Source of the DNA: a virus
IMG/VR virus record: IMGVR_UViG_3300029990_000025
Location: 1 to 36,501 of that record
Reading direction: 5' to 3' (one strand)
DNA length: 36,501 bases
In this document: piece by piece, positions 21,884 through 28,443 of the stretch
Layout of the letters: each line of letters begins with the position of its first letter
How positions within the stretch are numbered: the first letter of the stretch is position 1
Position numbers and translations under genes: made by a program
The notes under the pieces: generated by a model
Told to the model about the DNA's origin: nothing
The model's input: only the letters and a program-made list of their open reading frames with translations
The model's database searches: none

Positions 21884-22884
21884 GACGACATCTTCCGGGC
21901 AAGCTCGAGAGCCTTGGCCTTGTAGGTGTTCCCCGAGACGATCGTGCGGGTCACCCGTGACTCCAGCGACTGTGCCGGGAACACGTGATCGCAGACCTCC
22001 ACGGCGGCCTGTGAGAGCCCGTAGACGGTTCCGCGGATGGATTCACAGGTGGCGCTGTCGTAGGCCGTCAGGAAGGCCCTGCGCTTGCTTCCGATGGTGT
22101 CCTTCTGGCGGTCCGTCATGTCCGAGGAGAACGGCAGCCACTTGTCCAGGAACCACTCGAGGTCGGCCTCCCGGACCGGGGTCTTCGCCATGTCCTTGGC
22201 CATGACCTCCCACGCCTGCATCTGGCCCAGGGAGGCCACCATCGAGCGGCGGGCCTCCTCCACCCGGGTCGCCCAGTTGCGGGTGTGCCGGATGGTCATG
22301 GCGGCGTGCTTGGCGTCCATGAACGCCTCTGCCATTGACTGGGTGTTCGAGCAGACGATGCGGAACATCCCCGGCCCGCACTTCATGCCGCCCAGGCCGT
22401 CGTGGCGGGTCCAGAAGTGCATGTAGCCGTACGTCAGGGAGTCATCGCCGGGGATCTGGAAGGGGGTCTCCAGCTTGAGCGAGACAGCCACGATGCGGCC
22501 GCCCTTGAGCACCGAGAGGGTGTCGAAGGACAGCGGCGGCATGCCGGGGATGTCGACGCCCATGATGTACTCGACGAGGTTGCCGAACTCGTTGTTGCCG
22601 ATGATGGCCAGGGAGTCCGGCTGGATGGTCAGGATCTCCTTGTTGTCGTCGCGGACGACCTGGTGCCAGCCGGGGATCTCGAAGTACTCGTTCTCCACCC
22701 CGCGTGCGATGGTCGCCGGGTCGACGGCTGGTACCGCGGCGTAGATCGGGACGGCCTTAGGCTCCCAGTTCAGGTAGCCCTCCTTGGCGGCCTCCCATGT
22801 GCGGGGCCGATCTTGCTTGATGTCGGCGAGCTGGTGCCACGCAGCGGTGTGCGCGACCCAGCCCTCCTCGTATTCAGCGGGCAT
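21880..22884 (-). CDS. DUF932 (phage/plasmid-like) protein
   Basis: The 334-residue protein has the order typical of DUF932 / TIGR03299 proteins: an N-terminal Trp-containing part (AHTAAWHQLADIKQDRPRTW), EYFEIPGWHQVVRDDNKEIL, the core LAIIGNNEFGNLVEYIMG, then LSVLKGGRIVAVSLKLE, and the conserved RIVCSNTQSMAEAF with the helix KHAAMTIRHTRNW. The family is widespread in actinophages and plasmids, and its biochemical role is unsettled. AAGGAG overlaps the upstream stop, so translation is coupled to the HTH gene. Confidence 0.9.
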   Translation of the reverse strand: MPAEYEEGWVAHTAAWHQLADIKQDRPRTWEAAKEGYLNWEPKAVPIYAAVPAVDPATIARGVENEYFEIPGWHQVVRDDNKEILTIQPDSLAIIGNNEFGNLVEYIMGVDIPGMPPLSFDTLSVLKGGRIVAVSLKLETPFQIPGDDSLTYGYMHFWTRHDGLGGMKCGPGMFRIVCSNTQSMAEAFMDAKHAAMTIRHTRNWATRVEEARRSMVASLGQMQAWEVMAKDMAKTPVREADLEWFLDKWLPFSSDMTDRQKDTIGSKRRAFLTAYDSATCESIRGTVYGLSQAAVEVCDHVFPAQSLESRVTRTIVSGNTYKAKALELARKMSS

Positions 22885-22892
22885 GGTGCTCC

Positions 22893-23114
22893 TTAGGTGG
22901 TGTCGATCTTCTGGATGCTGCTCTGGATGTATGACTCAAGGTCGTGGAACCGGATCCTCGTTCTTGACCGCTGGCTCCCCGGCGGGCTGATGTCGACAGC
23001 CGGCAGGGCACCGGACTCGATGAGCCGGTAGATGTGGCGATCCGAGCAGCCGAGGATCTCGGCCACCTGGGGGATCTTCAGGACAACGACGGAGGACATG
23101 TCAGGACTGGTCAT
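22893..23114 (-). CDS. Small HTH (excisionase/MerR-type) DNA-binding protein
   Basis: From ATG 23114 the product has 73 residues; TTG 23120 and ATG 23099 are alternatives. The helix-turn-helix is clear (IPQVAEILGCSDRHIYRLIE) followed by the wing SGALPAV ... RTRIRFHDLESYI, the pattern of HTH_17/excisionase proteins. It may regulate the leftward genes or act in DNA architecture; no integrase is visible in the window. No ribosome site precedes any of the starts, and a -10 element lies only eight bases before ATG 23114, so the mRNA may be leaderless. Confidence 0.85.
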   Translation of the reverse strand: MTSPDMSSVVVLKIPQVAEILGCSDRHIYRLIESGALPAVDISPPGSQRSRTRIRFHDLESYIQSSIQKIDTT

Positions 23115-23122
23115 GGTCAACG

Positions 23123-23128
23123 ATTCTA
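23123..23128 (-). promoter_or_regulatory. Possible -10 element of a leaderless promoter
   Basis: TAGAAT on the minus strand ends eight bases before ATG 23114, placing transcription start about two bases before the start codon. The -35 region (AGGTTC at 17 bases) is poor. The gap of 43 bases here is exceptional within this overlapping gene series, and no Shine-Dalgarno is present. Confidence 0.4.
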
Positions 23129-23157
23129 CGTGCGCTTAGGGTGCAGAACCTGCCTGC

Positions 23158-23271
23158 TCATGCCTCTTGTGGACTCTTCTTTCGACTCTGGTCCCAGTAG
23201 ATGAAGGTCATGACGGCCCCCATCACCCGCTCGATGACCCATCCGAGCAGGCGCCAGAGCATCTCCCTCAC
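23158..23271 (-). CDS. 37-residue membrane-associated peptide
   Basis: GTG 23271 overlaps the upstream TGA; ATG 23262 is an alternative. The peptide REMLWRLLGWVIERVMGAVM followed by TFIYWDQSRKKSPQEA has one amphipathic or membrane helix and a basic tail. It could be a small holin-like or regulatory membrane peptide. Function unknown. Confidence 0.6.
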   Translation of the reverse strand: MREMLWRLLGWVIERVMGAVMTFIYWDQSRKKSPQEA

Positions 23272-23486
23272 AGCTTCTCCCCGCAGGCCGGGCAGGTCCT
23301 CGGGAAGGTGGCCTTCACCGGTGGGTGGGCCAGCTGCTCCTCGAGCTCGCGGACCTTGCGCTGGGACTCCTGCAGGTCCAGCTCGAGGCGGTTCATCTTG
23401 GTCCAGTCCGTGCCCTTGGTGGAGGCCAGCTCGGCCTCCAGGCGCTGGACCCGGTCCCACAGGTCATTTTGAGTTGTTGTAGCCAT
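23268..23486 (-). CDS. 72-residue coiled-coil protein with terminal CPAC
   Basis: ATG 23486 is chosen because AAGGAG lies eight bases upstream, although it overlaps the upstream gene by 23 bases. Residues 8-55 form a coiled coil (DLWDRVQRLEAELASTKG, then LELDLQESQRKVRELEEQL). The end is RTCPACGEKL, half a zinc ribbon that could be completed on dimerisation. Function unknown. Confidence 0.75.
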   Translation of the reverse strand: MATTTQNDLWDRVQRLEAELASTKGTDWTKMNRLELDLQESQRKVRELEEQLAHPPVKATFPRTCPACGEKL

Positions 23487-23715
23487 GGTCGGTCTCCTTC
23501 GGGTCGATGATGCTGTAATCGGTGGAACGGAGGTCGAGAGCCACCTCTCCCTCCCTGTCGAGGTGCACACGGGCGTGCTCGAACATGTCGGCCATCCCGT
23601 GGCCCTTGGACCCGCAGTAGCAGGTCCACTTGACGTTGTCCGCGATGGCGGTGATCTCGTCCATGATGACGAAGTCCGGCCGGTGGCCGTCGAACTTCTT
23701 CGGCTTGTCGGTCAT
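23464..23715 (-). CDS. 83-residue Cys/His-containing protein
   Basis: ATG 23715 overlaps the upstream stop. The product contains WTCYCGSKGHGMADMFEHAR, a CxC followed by three His, which could bind zinc. The rest is acidic. It is part of the overlapping run of small genes next to the anti-defence pair. Function unknown. Confidence 0.7.
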   Translation of the reverse strand: MTDKPKKFDGHRPDFVIMDEITAIADNVKWTCYCGSKGHGMADMFEHARVHLDREGEVALDLRSTDYSIIDPKETDHGYNNSK

Positions 23716-24206
23716 ATGCGGTTCACCCCGACGTACATGCCGGCCCACGCCTTGAAGTCGTCCGGCTCCTCCCAGTCCTTGCTGATCCACACAGGCTTGC
23801 CCTCCTGGTTGATGAGGTAGTCCACGCCCGCGGCGTAGTGCGAGTGCTGCGGAAGGTCCTGCTCCCGGTTGAGCGAGCCCTGGTACCTGGCCCATGTGGC
23901 GAAGTACTCCGGCTGGCCAGTGGCCCCGATCCACACAGGATCGAGATCGCCGTTGAGGATGTAGTCCTTGTTGAGGGCGTACATGTCCGGGTCGTGGATG
24001 CTGCTGACCGACCCAGAGCCCTCACGCTGGCTTAGCGGCTTCCAGTCGGCCGGCAGGGCAGCCAGCGCCTCCTGAGCCGTGGCCCTGTGCTTGTGGTCCT
24101 TGCGCCATGCCTCGGCCGCATCGCACTCCCTGGTGGATGTCGCTCCCTTGAACTCGGAGAAGTCGGCCAGGAACGTGGCGCCGCACGCGCAGGCTTCGCG
24201 GATCAT
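23712..24206 (-). CDS. 164-residue protein, unknown
   Basis: ATG 24206 overlaps the upstream stop; the frame continues further but without a better start. The N-terminus has CACGATF and a later Cys (TRECDAAEAW), possibly one metal site. The C-terminal half repeats a pattern: DYILNGDLDPVWIGATGQPE and DYLINQEGKPVWISKDWEEP, each followed by aromatic residues, suggesting an internal duplication of about 50 residues. No family recognised. Confidence 0.75.
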   Translation of the reverse strand: MIREACACGATFLADFSEFKGATSTRECDAAEAWRKDHKHRATAQEALAALPADWKPLSQREGSGSVSSIHDPDMYALNKDYILNGDLDPVWIGATGQPEYFATWARYQGSLNREQDLPQHSHYAAGVDYLINQEGKPVWISKDWEEPDDFKAWAGMYVGVNRI

Positions 24207-24385
24207 GACTCGCCCCCGAAGCCGTCCGGCGACCAACCCTGCTCGGCCCGGTAGGCGTCGATCTGGCTGATCAGGCCGAGTGTGTGCTCGGGCCTCTCGC
24301 CAGTGCGGATCTCCACGACGTCAGCCCACATGGACATCTCCTCACGGGCGCAGAACAGCAACTTCGACATCTCCGCCGGCGTCAT
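24203..24385 (-). CDS. 60-residue helical protein
   Basis: It overlaps both neighbours by four bases and lies directly downstream of the Acb2-like gene. The product (AEMSKLLFCAREEMSMWADV, then GLISQIDAYRAEQGWSPDGF) is helical with a Gly-rich end. Its position makes it a candidate partner in counter-defence, but nothing in the sequence shows this. Confidence 0.7.
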   Translation of the reverse strand: MTPAEMSKLLFCAREEMSMWADVVEIRTGERPEHTLGLISQIDAYRAEQGWSPDGFGGES

Positions 24386-24594
24386 CGGTGCCTCGCGATC
24401 GCGGCATTGGCCCAGAACATCGCCTCTTCCAGCTTGGTGATCGCCAGGGCCTTCTCCCGGCCGTCGGGCAGGGATCCGTCAAAGAAGTGCGCCAGTGTCA
24501 GGCACTCCCGTCGAGTTGCCTCGTGCAGGAGCTTCTTCTCTTCGTCCGGTGCGTGGTACACGAACCGGTGATTCAGGTCAGGCGTGAATGTCAT
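24382..24594 (-). CDS. acb2: Acb2/Tad1-family anti-CBASS nucleotide sponge
   Basis: The 70-residue protein carries the family's C-terminal signature REKALAITKLEEAMFWANAA (residues 46-65) and the N-terminal RFVYHAP (10-16), the pattern of the Acb2/Tad1 hairpin domain common in actinophages. Proteins of this family form oligomers that bind cyclic di- and trinucleotides, and some members also bind gcADPR, and so silence CBASS (and for Tad1, Thoeris) signalling. Length fits the short Acb2 type. Its ATG overlaps the stop of the Tad2-like gene, so the two sponges are translationally coupled. Ligand specificity cannot be read from the sequence. Confidence 0.88.
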   Translation of the reverse strand: MTFTPDLNHRFVYHAPDEEKKLLHEATRRECLTLAHFFDGSLPDGREKALAITKLEEAMFWANAAIARHR

Positions 24595-24848
24595 GAGGTC
24601 TCCATAGTGGCGAAGTCCCAGTCCTCGGCCAGCAGGTCCGTCTGACTAGCGAGCCAGGGGACGAGGTCGCCTTGGGCGGTCTGCATGTAGATGTAGGGCA
24701 GGGACATCTTGGAGTTGTTGTCGGGTGTCTGGAGTGAGATCCACTGACCTGCTCCGTTCCAACCTGTGCGGGTCAACCTCTTCCCCTGCTTGAGCAGGAT
24801 CAGCGCCTCAGAGAATGTGTAGTGGCGCTGCGTTCGTTCCTCGTTCAT
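24591..24848 (-). CDS. tad2: Tad2-family (DUF2829) anti-Thoeris sponge
   Basis: The 85-residue product has the whole DUF2829 pattern: FSEALILLKQGKRLTRTGWN (12-31), PYIYMQTAQGD (51-61) and VPWLASQTDLLAEDW (63-77). Tad2 tetramers bind the glycocyclic ADP-ribose messenger made by Thoeris TIR proteins and block activation of the effector. The start has GGGAG seven bases upstream, inside the end of the HNH gene. It overlaps the Acb2-like gene downstream. Homology is clear; which messenger it binds is inferred from the family. Confidence 0.92.
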   Translation of the reverse strand: MNEERTQRHYTFSEALILLKQGKRLTRTGWNGAGQWISLQTPDNNSKMSLPYIYMQTAQGDLVPWLASQTDLLAEDWDFATMETS

Positions 24849-24851
24849 TAC

Positions 24852-25118
24852 TTACTCCCAACTGTGGATGGACCAGCCCTCGGCTTGTGCCATGGCTGGG
24901 TTGGTGGTGATGACGTCGTGGCAGACCCGGCACAGGCACACCAGATTGCTCACGTCGGTGATGGAACCGCCACGTGCTCGGCTCTTGCGCTCGTGCACGT
25001 CCACTGACGGGGCCCGCCAGCAGCGTACGCAGATCGGGTAGGTCGCCAGCATGTCGCGGACTATCCTTCGCCGGTCCTCGTCGTAGATCTTCTGCTGCTT
25101 CTTGCTGCGGAACCTCAT
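24852..25118 (-). CDS. HNH endonuclease
   Basis: The 88-residue protein has a compact HNH fold: CVRC (30-33), DVHERKSRARGG with His 42, Asn 58, then CLCRVCH with the second Cys pair at 63/66 and His 67. The two CxxC pairs hold a structural zinc. A basic helix (RFRSKKQQKIYDEDRRRI) precedes it. HNH proteins of this size act in packaging or as free-standing nucleases; here it lies beside the two sponges and far from the terminase genes. TGATG overlap with the upstream gene. Confidence 0.88.
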   Translation of the reverse strand: MRFRSKKQQKIYDEDRRRIVRDMLATYPICVRCWRAPSVDVHERKSRARGGSITDVSNLVCLCRVCHDVITTNPAMAQAEGWSIHSWE

Positions 25119-25570
25119 CAGAATGGGGGCTCATCGGACTGGATCTGCTTGCCCCACAGGGAGGCCACGAGCTCGTCAGCGCAGTCCTCGTGAACAGGCT
25201 TGCCCTTCTCGCCGTCCTTGACGGTGACCATCTTGATGAAGTCGCCCTCGTAGTACTTGAAGCCGCAGTGGTAGCAGCTGCCTGCCCACTTCGACGGGAA
25301 GGCCGGACTGGAGTCGCCCTTGGCATAGGTGCGCTCGGTGCTGGCCGGGGTGACAGTCCTATGCCCGCTCACCTCGATTACCGTGGCGGCCGGTGACGCG
25401 CTGGCCGACCTGGCGATCTTCCCCCGAAGATGCTTGGGGACCTGCTTCTCCCCGACGCACTTTGGCGGGTGGGCGACGTCATAGAACTGGTTGCGCTGCC
25501 TGTCCGTGCTGAACGGCCCGTGCACCACCAGGCAGTGGATGCACTGCCCGAGGATGATGAACTCGCTCAT
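25118..25570 (-). CDS. 150-residue double zinc-motif protein
   Basis: ATG 25570 overlaps the upstream stop. The N-terminus holds GQCIHC and a later Cys (PPKCVGE). The C-terminal half has SCYHCGFKYYEGDFIKMV and PVHEDCADEL, a Cys2-His-Cys pattern like small treble-clef fingers. The middle is Ser/Ala/Thr-rich and likely disordered. It may bind DNA or protein. No family recognised. Confidence 0.75.
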   Translation of the reverse strand: MSEFIILGQCIHCLVVHGPFSTDRQRNQFYDVAHPPKCVGEKQVPKHLRGKIARSASASPAATVIEVSGHRTVTPASTERTYAKGDSSPAFPSKWAGSCYHCGFKYYEGDFIKMVTVKDGEKGKPVHEDCADELVASLWGKQIQSDEPPF

Positions 25571-25929
25571 CGCCACTCCTTTCCTGGCTTGGCTGTTGGG
25601 TACGGTGGGTAGATGTCGACGATGTGCCCGACCCTCCTGGTCTTGATGGCTGGGTTCCACGAGTCCTTGACCATCTGCTCAAGTGCGACTTCCCGGTCTG
25701 CGATGCGTGAGCACTCGCTGCAGTAGCCGGCATCCCTGGCGTGGGGCAGCAGGCCCAGCTCATGCTCGAGGGTCAGGATGTGACGGCGGGCCTCAGCGAT
25801 CTGGGCCTCCCGCTTGTGGCGGAAGTAGCGTCGCCACTCCGCCCAGAACCACTCGCCCTCCACAGACCTGAAGATGACCACCAGGATGACGAGTGCGAGA
25901 ACGACCCCGGTGCTGATCCCGAAGACCAT
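25567..25929 (-). CDS. 120-residue single-pass membrane protein
   Basis: ATG 25929 is chosen because the sequence directly after it is a membrane segment (VFGISTGVVLALVILVVIFR); the frame is open further left into the next gene. A cytoplasmic coiled coil follows (KREAQIAEARRHILTLEHEL), then CSEC, an acidic helix and a Pro-rich end. The 17-base gap upstream has no obvious ribosome site. It might monitor or alter the host envelope. Confidence 0.7.
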   Translation of the reverse strand: MVFGISTGVVLALVILVVIFRSVEGEWFWAEWRRYFRHKREAQIAEARRHILTLEHELGLLPHARDAGYCSECSRIADREVALEQMVKDSWNPAIKTRRVGHIVDIYPPYPTAKPGKEWR

Positions 25930-25946
25930 GTCGTGCGTCGCCGGGC

Positions 25947-26306
25947 TCAATCGAGGTCGTCCGAGTCGAGGACCGGTGCCATGGCATCCCGCATGGCCTG
26001 CAGGACCACCTTGCGCAGCGCTGACTCCGTCTTCGACTCGCCCTCCCGCATGCCCTCCTTGAAGGACCTGTCGGCCTGCTGGTTCAACTCCCATGTGTGC
26101 TGGAGCACGCTCATCAGGCCGTGCTCGTTGCGCAGGTGCACGGCCACGGCGTCGTCGACCATGCGCTGTCCGGCGGCGTCCATATTCCCGGCCATGCCGG
26201 GGAACATGCTGCCCGTCGGCATGTGCATCCTGGTCTCCCAGCGGCAGATCTTGCAGTAGGCCGAGATGACCTTCATGTGGATGGCGGCGTTCGTGTCCTC
26301 ATCCAT
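25947..26306 (-). CDS. 119-residue zinc-finger-like protein
   Basis: The N-terminal part has CKICRWETRMHM and later VHLRNEH, a C2H2-like spacing with a long insert. The C-terminal half is a helix (DRSFKEGMREGESKTESALR) ending in acidic residues. The overlap of eight bases with the upstream gene supports the start. Function unknown. Confidence 0.75.
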   Translation of the reverse strand: MDEDTNAAIHMKVISAYCKICRWETRMHMPTGSMFPGMAGNMDAAGQRMVDDAVAVHLRNEHGLMSVLQHTWELNQQADRSFKEGMREGESKTESALRKVVLQAMRDAMAPVLDSDDLD

Positions 26307-26601
26307 GGACGCTCACCTCCCGCATGTCCACGGTGAAGGTGCCGTAGAGCCACTGGTCGAGCTTGGCCTCACGGGAGGCCATGTGCAGGGGCACTCCGAA
26401 CATCGACCCGAAGGCCCCGGTGCTTCGCCGCAGCAGCTCCTGGTCGATGCCGGGAGGCGCCTGGCTGATCAGGGCCATCCGCTGGGCCGGGGTGATGACG
26501 ATCCACCCGATCGGCTGGGCCTCCATGTACTGCTCGCGCATGCGGCGGACGTACTCCGTCGTCATGCGGTGGATGGCGTCGAAGAATGGGCGCTCATTCA
26601 T
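26299..26601 (-). CDS. 100-residue protein, unknown
   Basis: The product begins NERPFFDAIHRMTTEYVRRM, a basic amphipathic helix, then IGWIVITPAQRMALI and a small beta-rich C-terminus (QWLYGTFTVDMREVSV). It overlaps both neighbours by eight bases. No membrane segment and no Cys. No family recognised. Confidence 0.72.
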   Translation of the reverse strand: MNERPFFDAIHRMTTEYVRRMREQYMEAQPIGWIVITPAQRMALISQAPPGIDQELLRRSTGAFGSMFGVPLHMASREAKLDQWLYGTFTVDMREVSVHG

Positions 26602-26890
26602 GGATCTCCTCCACGGCCTCCACGACGATCTCCTCGCCGCTGATGATCATCTCCGTGGGCACCACAATCAGGGCCTGTGGAGCGATGGGGTCGAACGCAG
26701 CGCTCGGCAGCTGGATGGTCACCTTGATGGCGATCTGGTCCAGCTCGAGCACCTTGGGCCGTGACTGTCGCACAGCGACGATCTTGGCCTTGCTCACCGT
26801 CTTCAGGCCGGTGGTCGGATCGGTCATTCCGTAGCGGTAGCGCTCCCCCTCGATGACGAGGTAGGCGGTACCGGTCACGTCCTTAGGCAT
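26594..26890 (-). CDS. 98-residue beta-rich protein
   Basis: ATG 26890 is chosen because it overlaps the upstream stop by eight bases; an upstream in-frame ATG lies in a basic Arg/Thr run that looks non-coding. The sequence alternates strands and turns (GTAYLVIEGERYRYGMTD, KIVAVRQSRPKVLELDQI, ALIVVPTEMIISGEEIVV), suggesting a compact beta barrel. Function unknown. Confidence 0.72.
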   Translation of the reverse strand: MPKDVTGTAYLVIEGERYRYGMTDPTTGLKTVSKAKIVAVRQSRPKVLELDQIAIKVTIQLPSAAFDPIAPQALIVVPTEMIISGEEIVVEAVEEIHE

Positions 26891-27008
26891 TGGTGGTCTC
26901 CTTCTTCTCCCAAGCGTTGTCCTCGCCGCAGTCCTTGCAGCGGGTGTAGTTGATGCCATTCGCCCCGCGGATCAGGTAGACCCTGATGTGCGGGCAGTCA
27001 TTTCTCAT
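26883..27008 (-). CDS. 41-residue zinc-knuckle-like peptide
   Basis: ATG 27008 follows GGTCCGCA, related to the shared start word elsewhere, and overlaps the upstream gene by 11 bases. The peptide has CPHIRV and CKDCG (one Cys, then a CxxC), and a charged C-terminus. Function unknown. Confidence 0.65.
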   Translation of the reverse strand: MRNDCPHIRVYLIRGANGINYTRCKDCGEDNAWEKKETTNA

Positions 27009-27117
27009 TGCGGACCTTCCTCCATATCGCGTAGCCGACGGCGACCACGGCTGTGGCACCCCATAGGACACCGATTGCCATGGCTCCCTCGGCGAATGTT
27101 GCGGACTCTGCGGTCAC
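26998..27117 (-). CDS. 39-residue single-pass membrane peptide
   Basis: GTG 27117 lies two bases after the upstream stop. The peptide has an acidic N-terminus, one membrane segment (AMAIGVLWGATAVVAVGYAI) and a basic end (WRKVRNEK), the positive-inside pattern for an N-out peptide. It could be a small holin or anti-host factor. ATG 27081 would give a 27-residue version. Confidence 0.65.
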   Translation of the reverse strand: MTAESATFAEGAMAIGVLWGATAVVAVGYAIWRKVRNEK

Positions 27118-27118
27118 C

Positions 27119-27313
27119 TCAGTACCGGGTTCCTGAGGTGCGTACGGTGAAGCCGGTCGCTCTGGCCCGGTAGATGGCCCGCTCGAGGGCGGCCCTGGTC
27201 ATGCCGAGCAGCTCGGCGGCCACGAGGGTGTTCCCCCTGTGCCGGTCCCACAGCTCGTTGTAGTCCCTCAGCAGGTCCTCGCGGGACCGGCCGGACGTTC
27301 CCTTAGGCGTCAT
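27119..27313 (-). CDS. 64-residue HTH-type DNA-binding protein
   Basis: The product has a helix-turn-helix like those of Fis or homeodomain type (GNTLVAAELLGMTRAALERA) with a basic helix after it (IYRARATGFTVRTSGTRY) and an N-terminal basic tail. AGGAAGGAAGAG precedes the ATG. It is the first leftward gene after the divergent gap at 27314-27372, so it may be the regulator of the leftward run that contains the sponges. Confidence 0.75.
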   Translation of the reverse strand: MTPKGTSGRSREDLLRDYNELWDRHRGNTLVAAELLGMTRAALERAIYRARATGFTVRTSGTRY

Positions 27314-27372
27314 CTCTTCCTTCCTGTTGGTTGTCGTGCTGACGGGTTACTCTGTGCCTTGAGGAGGCTCAC

Positions 27373-27783
27373 ATGATCTTCCTGAAAGGGCGGTCGATGA
27401 AAGACATCGAGCACAAGCTGGACCTGATCTACCACGCCCAGATGCATACCAACGACATACTCACGAGACTGGAGAACCGCATGGCAACTCTCGAAGAGGT
27501 CACCGCCGCCCTCACGGCTGCTGTGAACCGCATCGTCGACGTACTCACGGCCACCACGGCCGTCGCTGCGAACGCTCAGGCCGCCGCACAGGCCGCTCAG
27601 GACGCCCTCGACGCCGCGAATGCCGCGGACGCCACCGAGGACGCCGACTTCCAGGCGCAGATCGCCGCACTCACGGACGCGCTCACTGCGGCCCAGGCTG
27701 AGCTTGCTGCTCAGGCCAGCGCCCAGACCGCTGCCGTGGCCTCCATCCAGTCCGAGGTGGACCAGCTCAACTCCCTCGGCTAG
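27373..27783 (+). CDS. Lone rightward coiled-coil protein
   Basis: This 136-residue gene is on the plus strand between leftward genes. AGGAGG precedes ATG 27373; ATG 27397 is a weaker alternative. Residues 10-40 are a heptad helix (IEHKLDLIYHAQMHTNDILT), and residues 40-130 are an Ala-rich coiled coil (AVAANAQAAAQAAQDALDAA, then QIAALTDALTAAQAELAAQ). Such proteins can be fibre trimers or accessory virion proteins. Its TAG shares three bases with the stop of the leftward gene at 27780-27935. Confidence 0.82.
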   Translation: MIFLKGRSMKDIEHKLDLIYHAQMHTNDILTRLENRMATLEEVTAALTAAVNRIVDVLTATTAVAANAQAAAQAAQDALDAANAADATEDADFQAQIAALTDALTAAQAELAAQASAQTAAVASIQSEVDQLNSLG

Positions 27784-27935
27784 GACTGCTCGACTCGATG
27801 CCCGTCTCCTGCCTCGGAGGCGGGCTTCGCTATGTCACGGTCGGTGGGGAACGCTGAGCACTCGGTGCCCACCGCCCTGTGCCAGCGCATGTCGCAGAAC
27901 ACGCACCGGCCCTCGTCGTTGAACGAGTGCCTCAT
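27780..27935 (-). CDS. 51-residue Cys-rich protein
   Basis: ATG 27935 overlaps the upstream stop (ATGA). The peptide RHSFNDEGRCVFCDMRWHRA has CVFC plus a third Cys (GTECSAF) and a His, a common arrangement in small actinophage zinc proteins. The stop is TAG 27782-27780. Tail-to-tail overlap with the rightward gene is one base short of complete. Confidence 0.72.
   Translation of the reverse strand: MRHSFNDEGRCVFCDMRWHRAVGTECSAFPTDRDIAKPASEAGDGHRVEQS
27800..27829 (+). terminator. Rightward terminator of the lone gene
   Basis: GCCCGTCTCC pairs with GGAGGCGGGC (ten pairs, one U-G on the plus strand, six-base loop), followed by TTCGC. The wobble orientation favours rightward RNA. It lies inside the antisense of the leftward gene 27780-27935. 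Confidence 0.65.
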
Positions 27936-28264
27936 GGCTTCCCTTCCTCGGCCGGAGGGAGGATGGTGGAGGGATGAACCAGATCCTGCTCATCGCCGAC
28001 ACCATCATGATTGCCGTCATCCTCGTGCTGATCCTCGTTCGTCGGGGCTGACTTGACCCGTACGACATCCCAGAGCTCTTGGACGACCTCGAGACCGACG
28101 GTCACGGTCCATGGGTCGGCGAGGGCCTTGTCGATGATCACGGCCATGGCGACGGCAGCCTGCTCTCGGGCATCGATCTTTCCCTGCTCATAGGCGGCCT
28201 CGATCATGGCCTTCGTCTTGCCGCCCTGTCGTGCAGTTATGTCGGGTCCGAAGAAGTGGCTCAT
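27932..28264 (-). CDS. 110-residue protein with acidic tail
   Basis: The N-terminal two thirds are helical (RQGGKTKAMIEAAYEQGKID, then AVAMAVIIDKALADPW and VGLEVVQELWDVV). The C-terminal third is acidic and low-complexity with many Asp, Glu and His, ending in PPAEEGKP. ATGA junctions link it to both neighbours. Function unknown. Confidence 0.75.
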   Translation of the reverse strand: MSHFFGPDITARQGGKTKAMIEAAYEQGKIDAREQAAVAMAVIIDKALADPWTVTVGLEVVQELWDVVRVKSAPTNEDQHEDDGNHDGVGDEQDLVHPSTILPPAEEGKP

Positions 28265-28443
28265 TCTGTGTTCCTACCTTCGTCGCTGGGTTGCACGTTC
28301 TCCACCCGGTAGTGGCGGTGGGCCAACGGCAGACGCTTGCCGTTCAGCCGAACGCACACCTGACCGTCCTTTACGTCGGGGCAGTTGACGATGACGCCCG
28401 TGCGCCTGCCCTTCTCCACACGCACGAGGTCGCCCTCTTTCAT
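28261..28443 (-). CDS. 60-residue KOW/SH3-barrel-like protein
   Basis: The product KEGDLVRVEKGRRTGVIVNC followed by VCVRLNGKRLPLAHRHYRV has the strand-turn-strand pattern of a KOW or SH3-like barrel, as in proteins that bind RNA or ribosomes. It may bind nucleic acid or a host protein. ATGA overlap on both sides. Confidence 0.72.
   Translation of the reverse strand: MKEGDLVRVEKGRRTGVIVNCPDVKDGQVCVRLNGKRLPLAHRHYRVENVQPSDEGRNTE

Noticed and set aside
22893-23114. Excisionase implying a temperate integration module
   Set aside because: The HTH type is shared by many regulators, and neither an integrase nor an attachment site is seen in this window, so lifestyle is left open.
27974-28051. 25-residue plus-strand membrane peptide (NQILLIADTIMIAVILVLIL...)
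   Set aside because: It has a start with a GGAGGG too close to the ATG and lies opposite the 110-residue gene, which has ATGA junctions on both sides. It remains a faint possibility.
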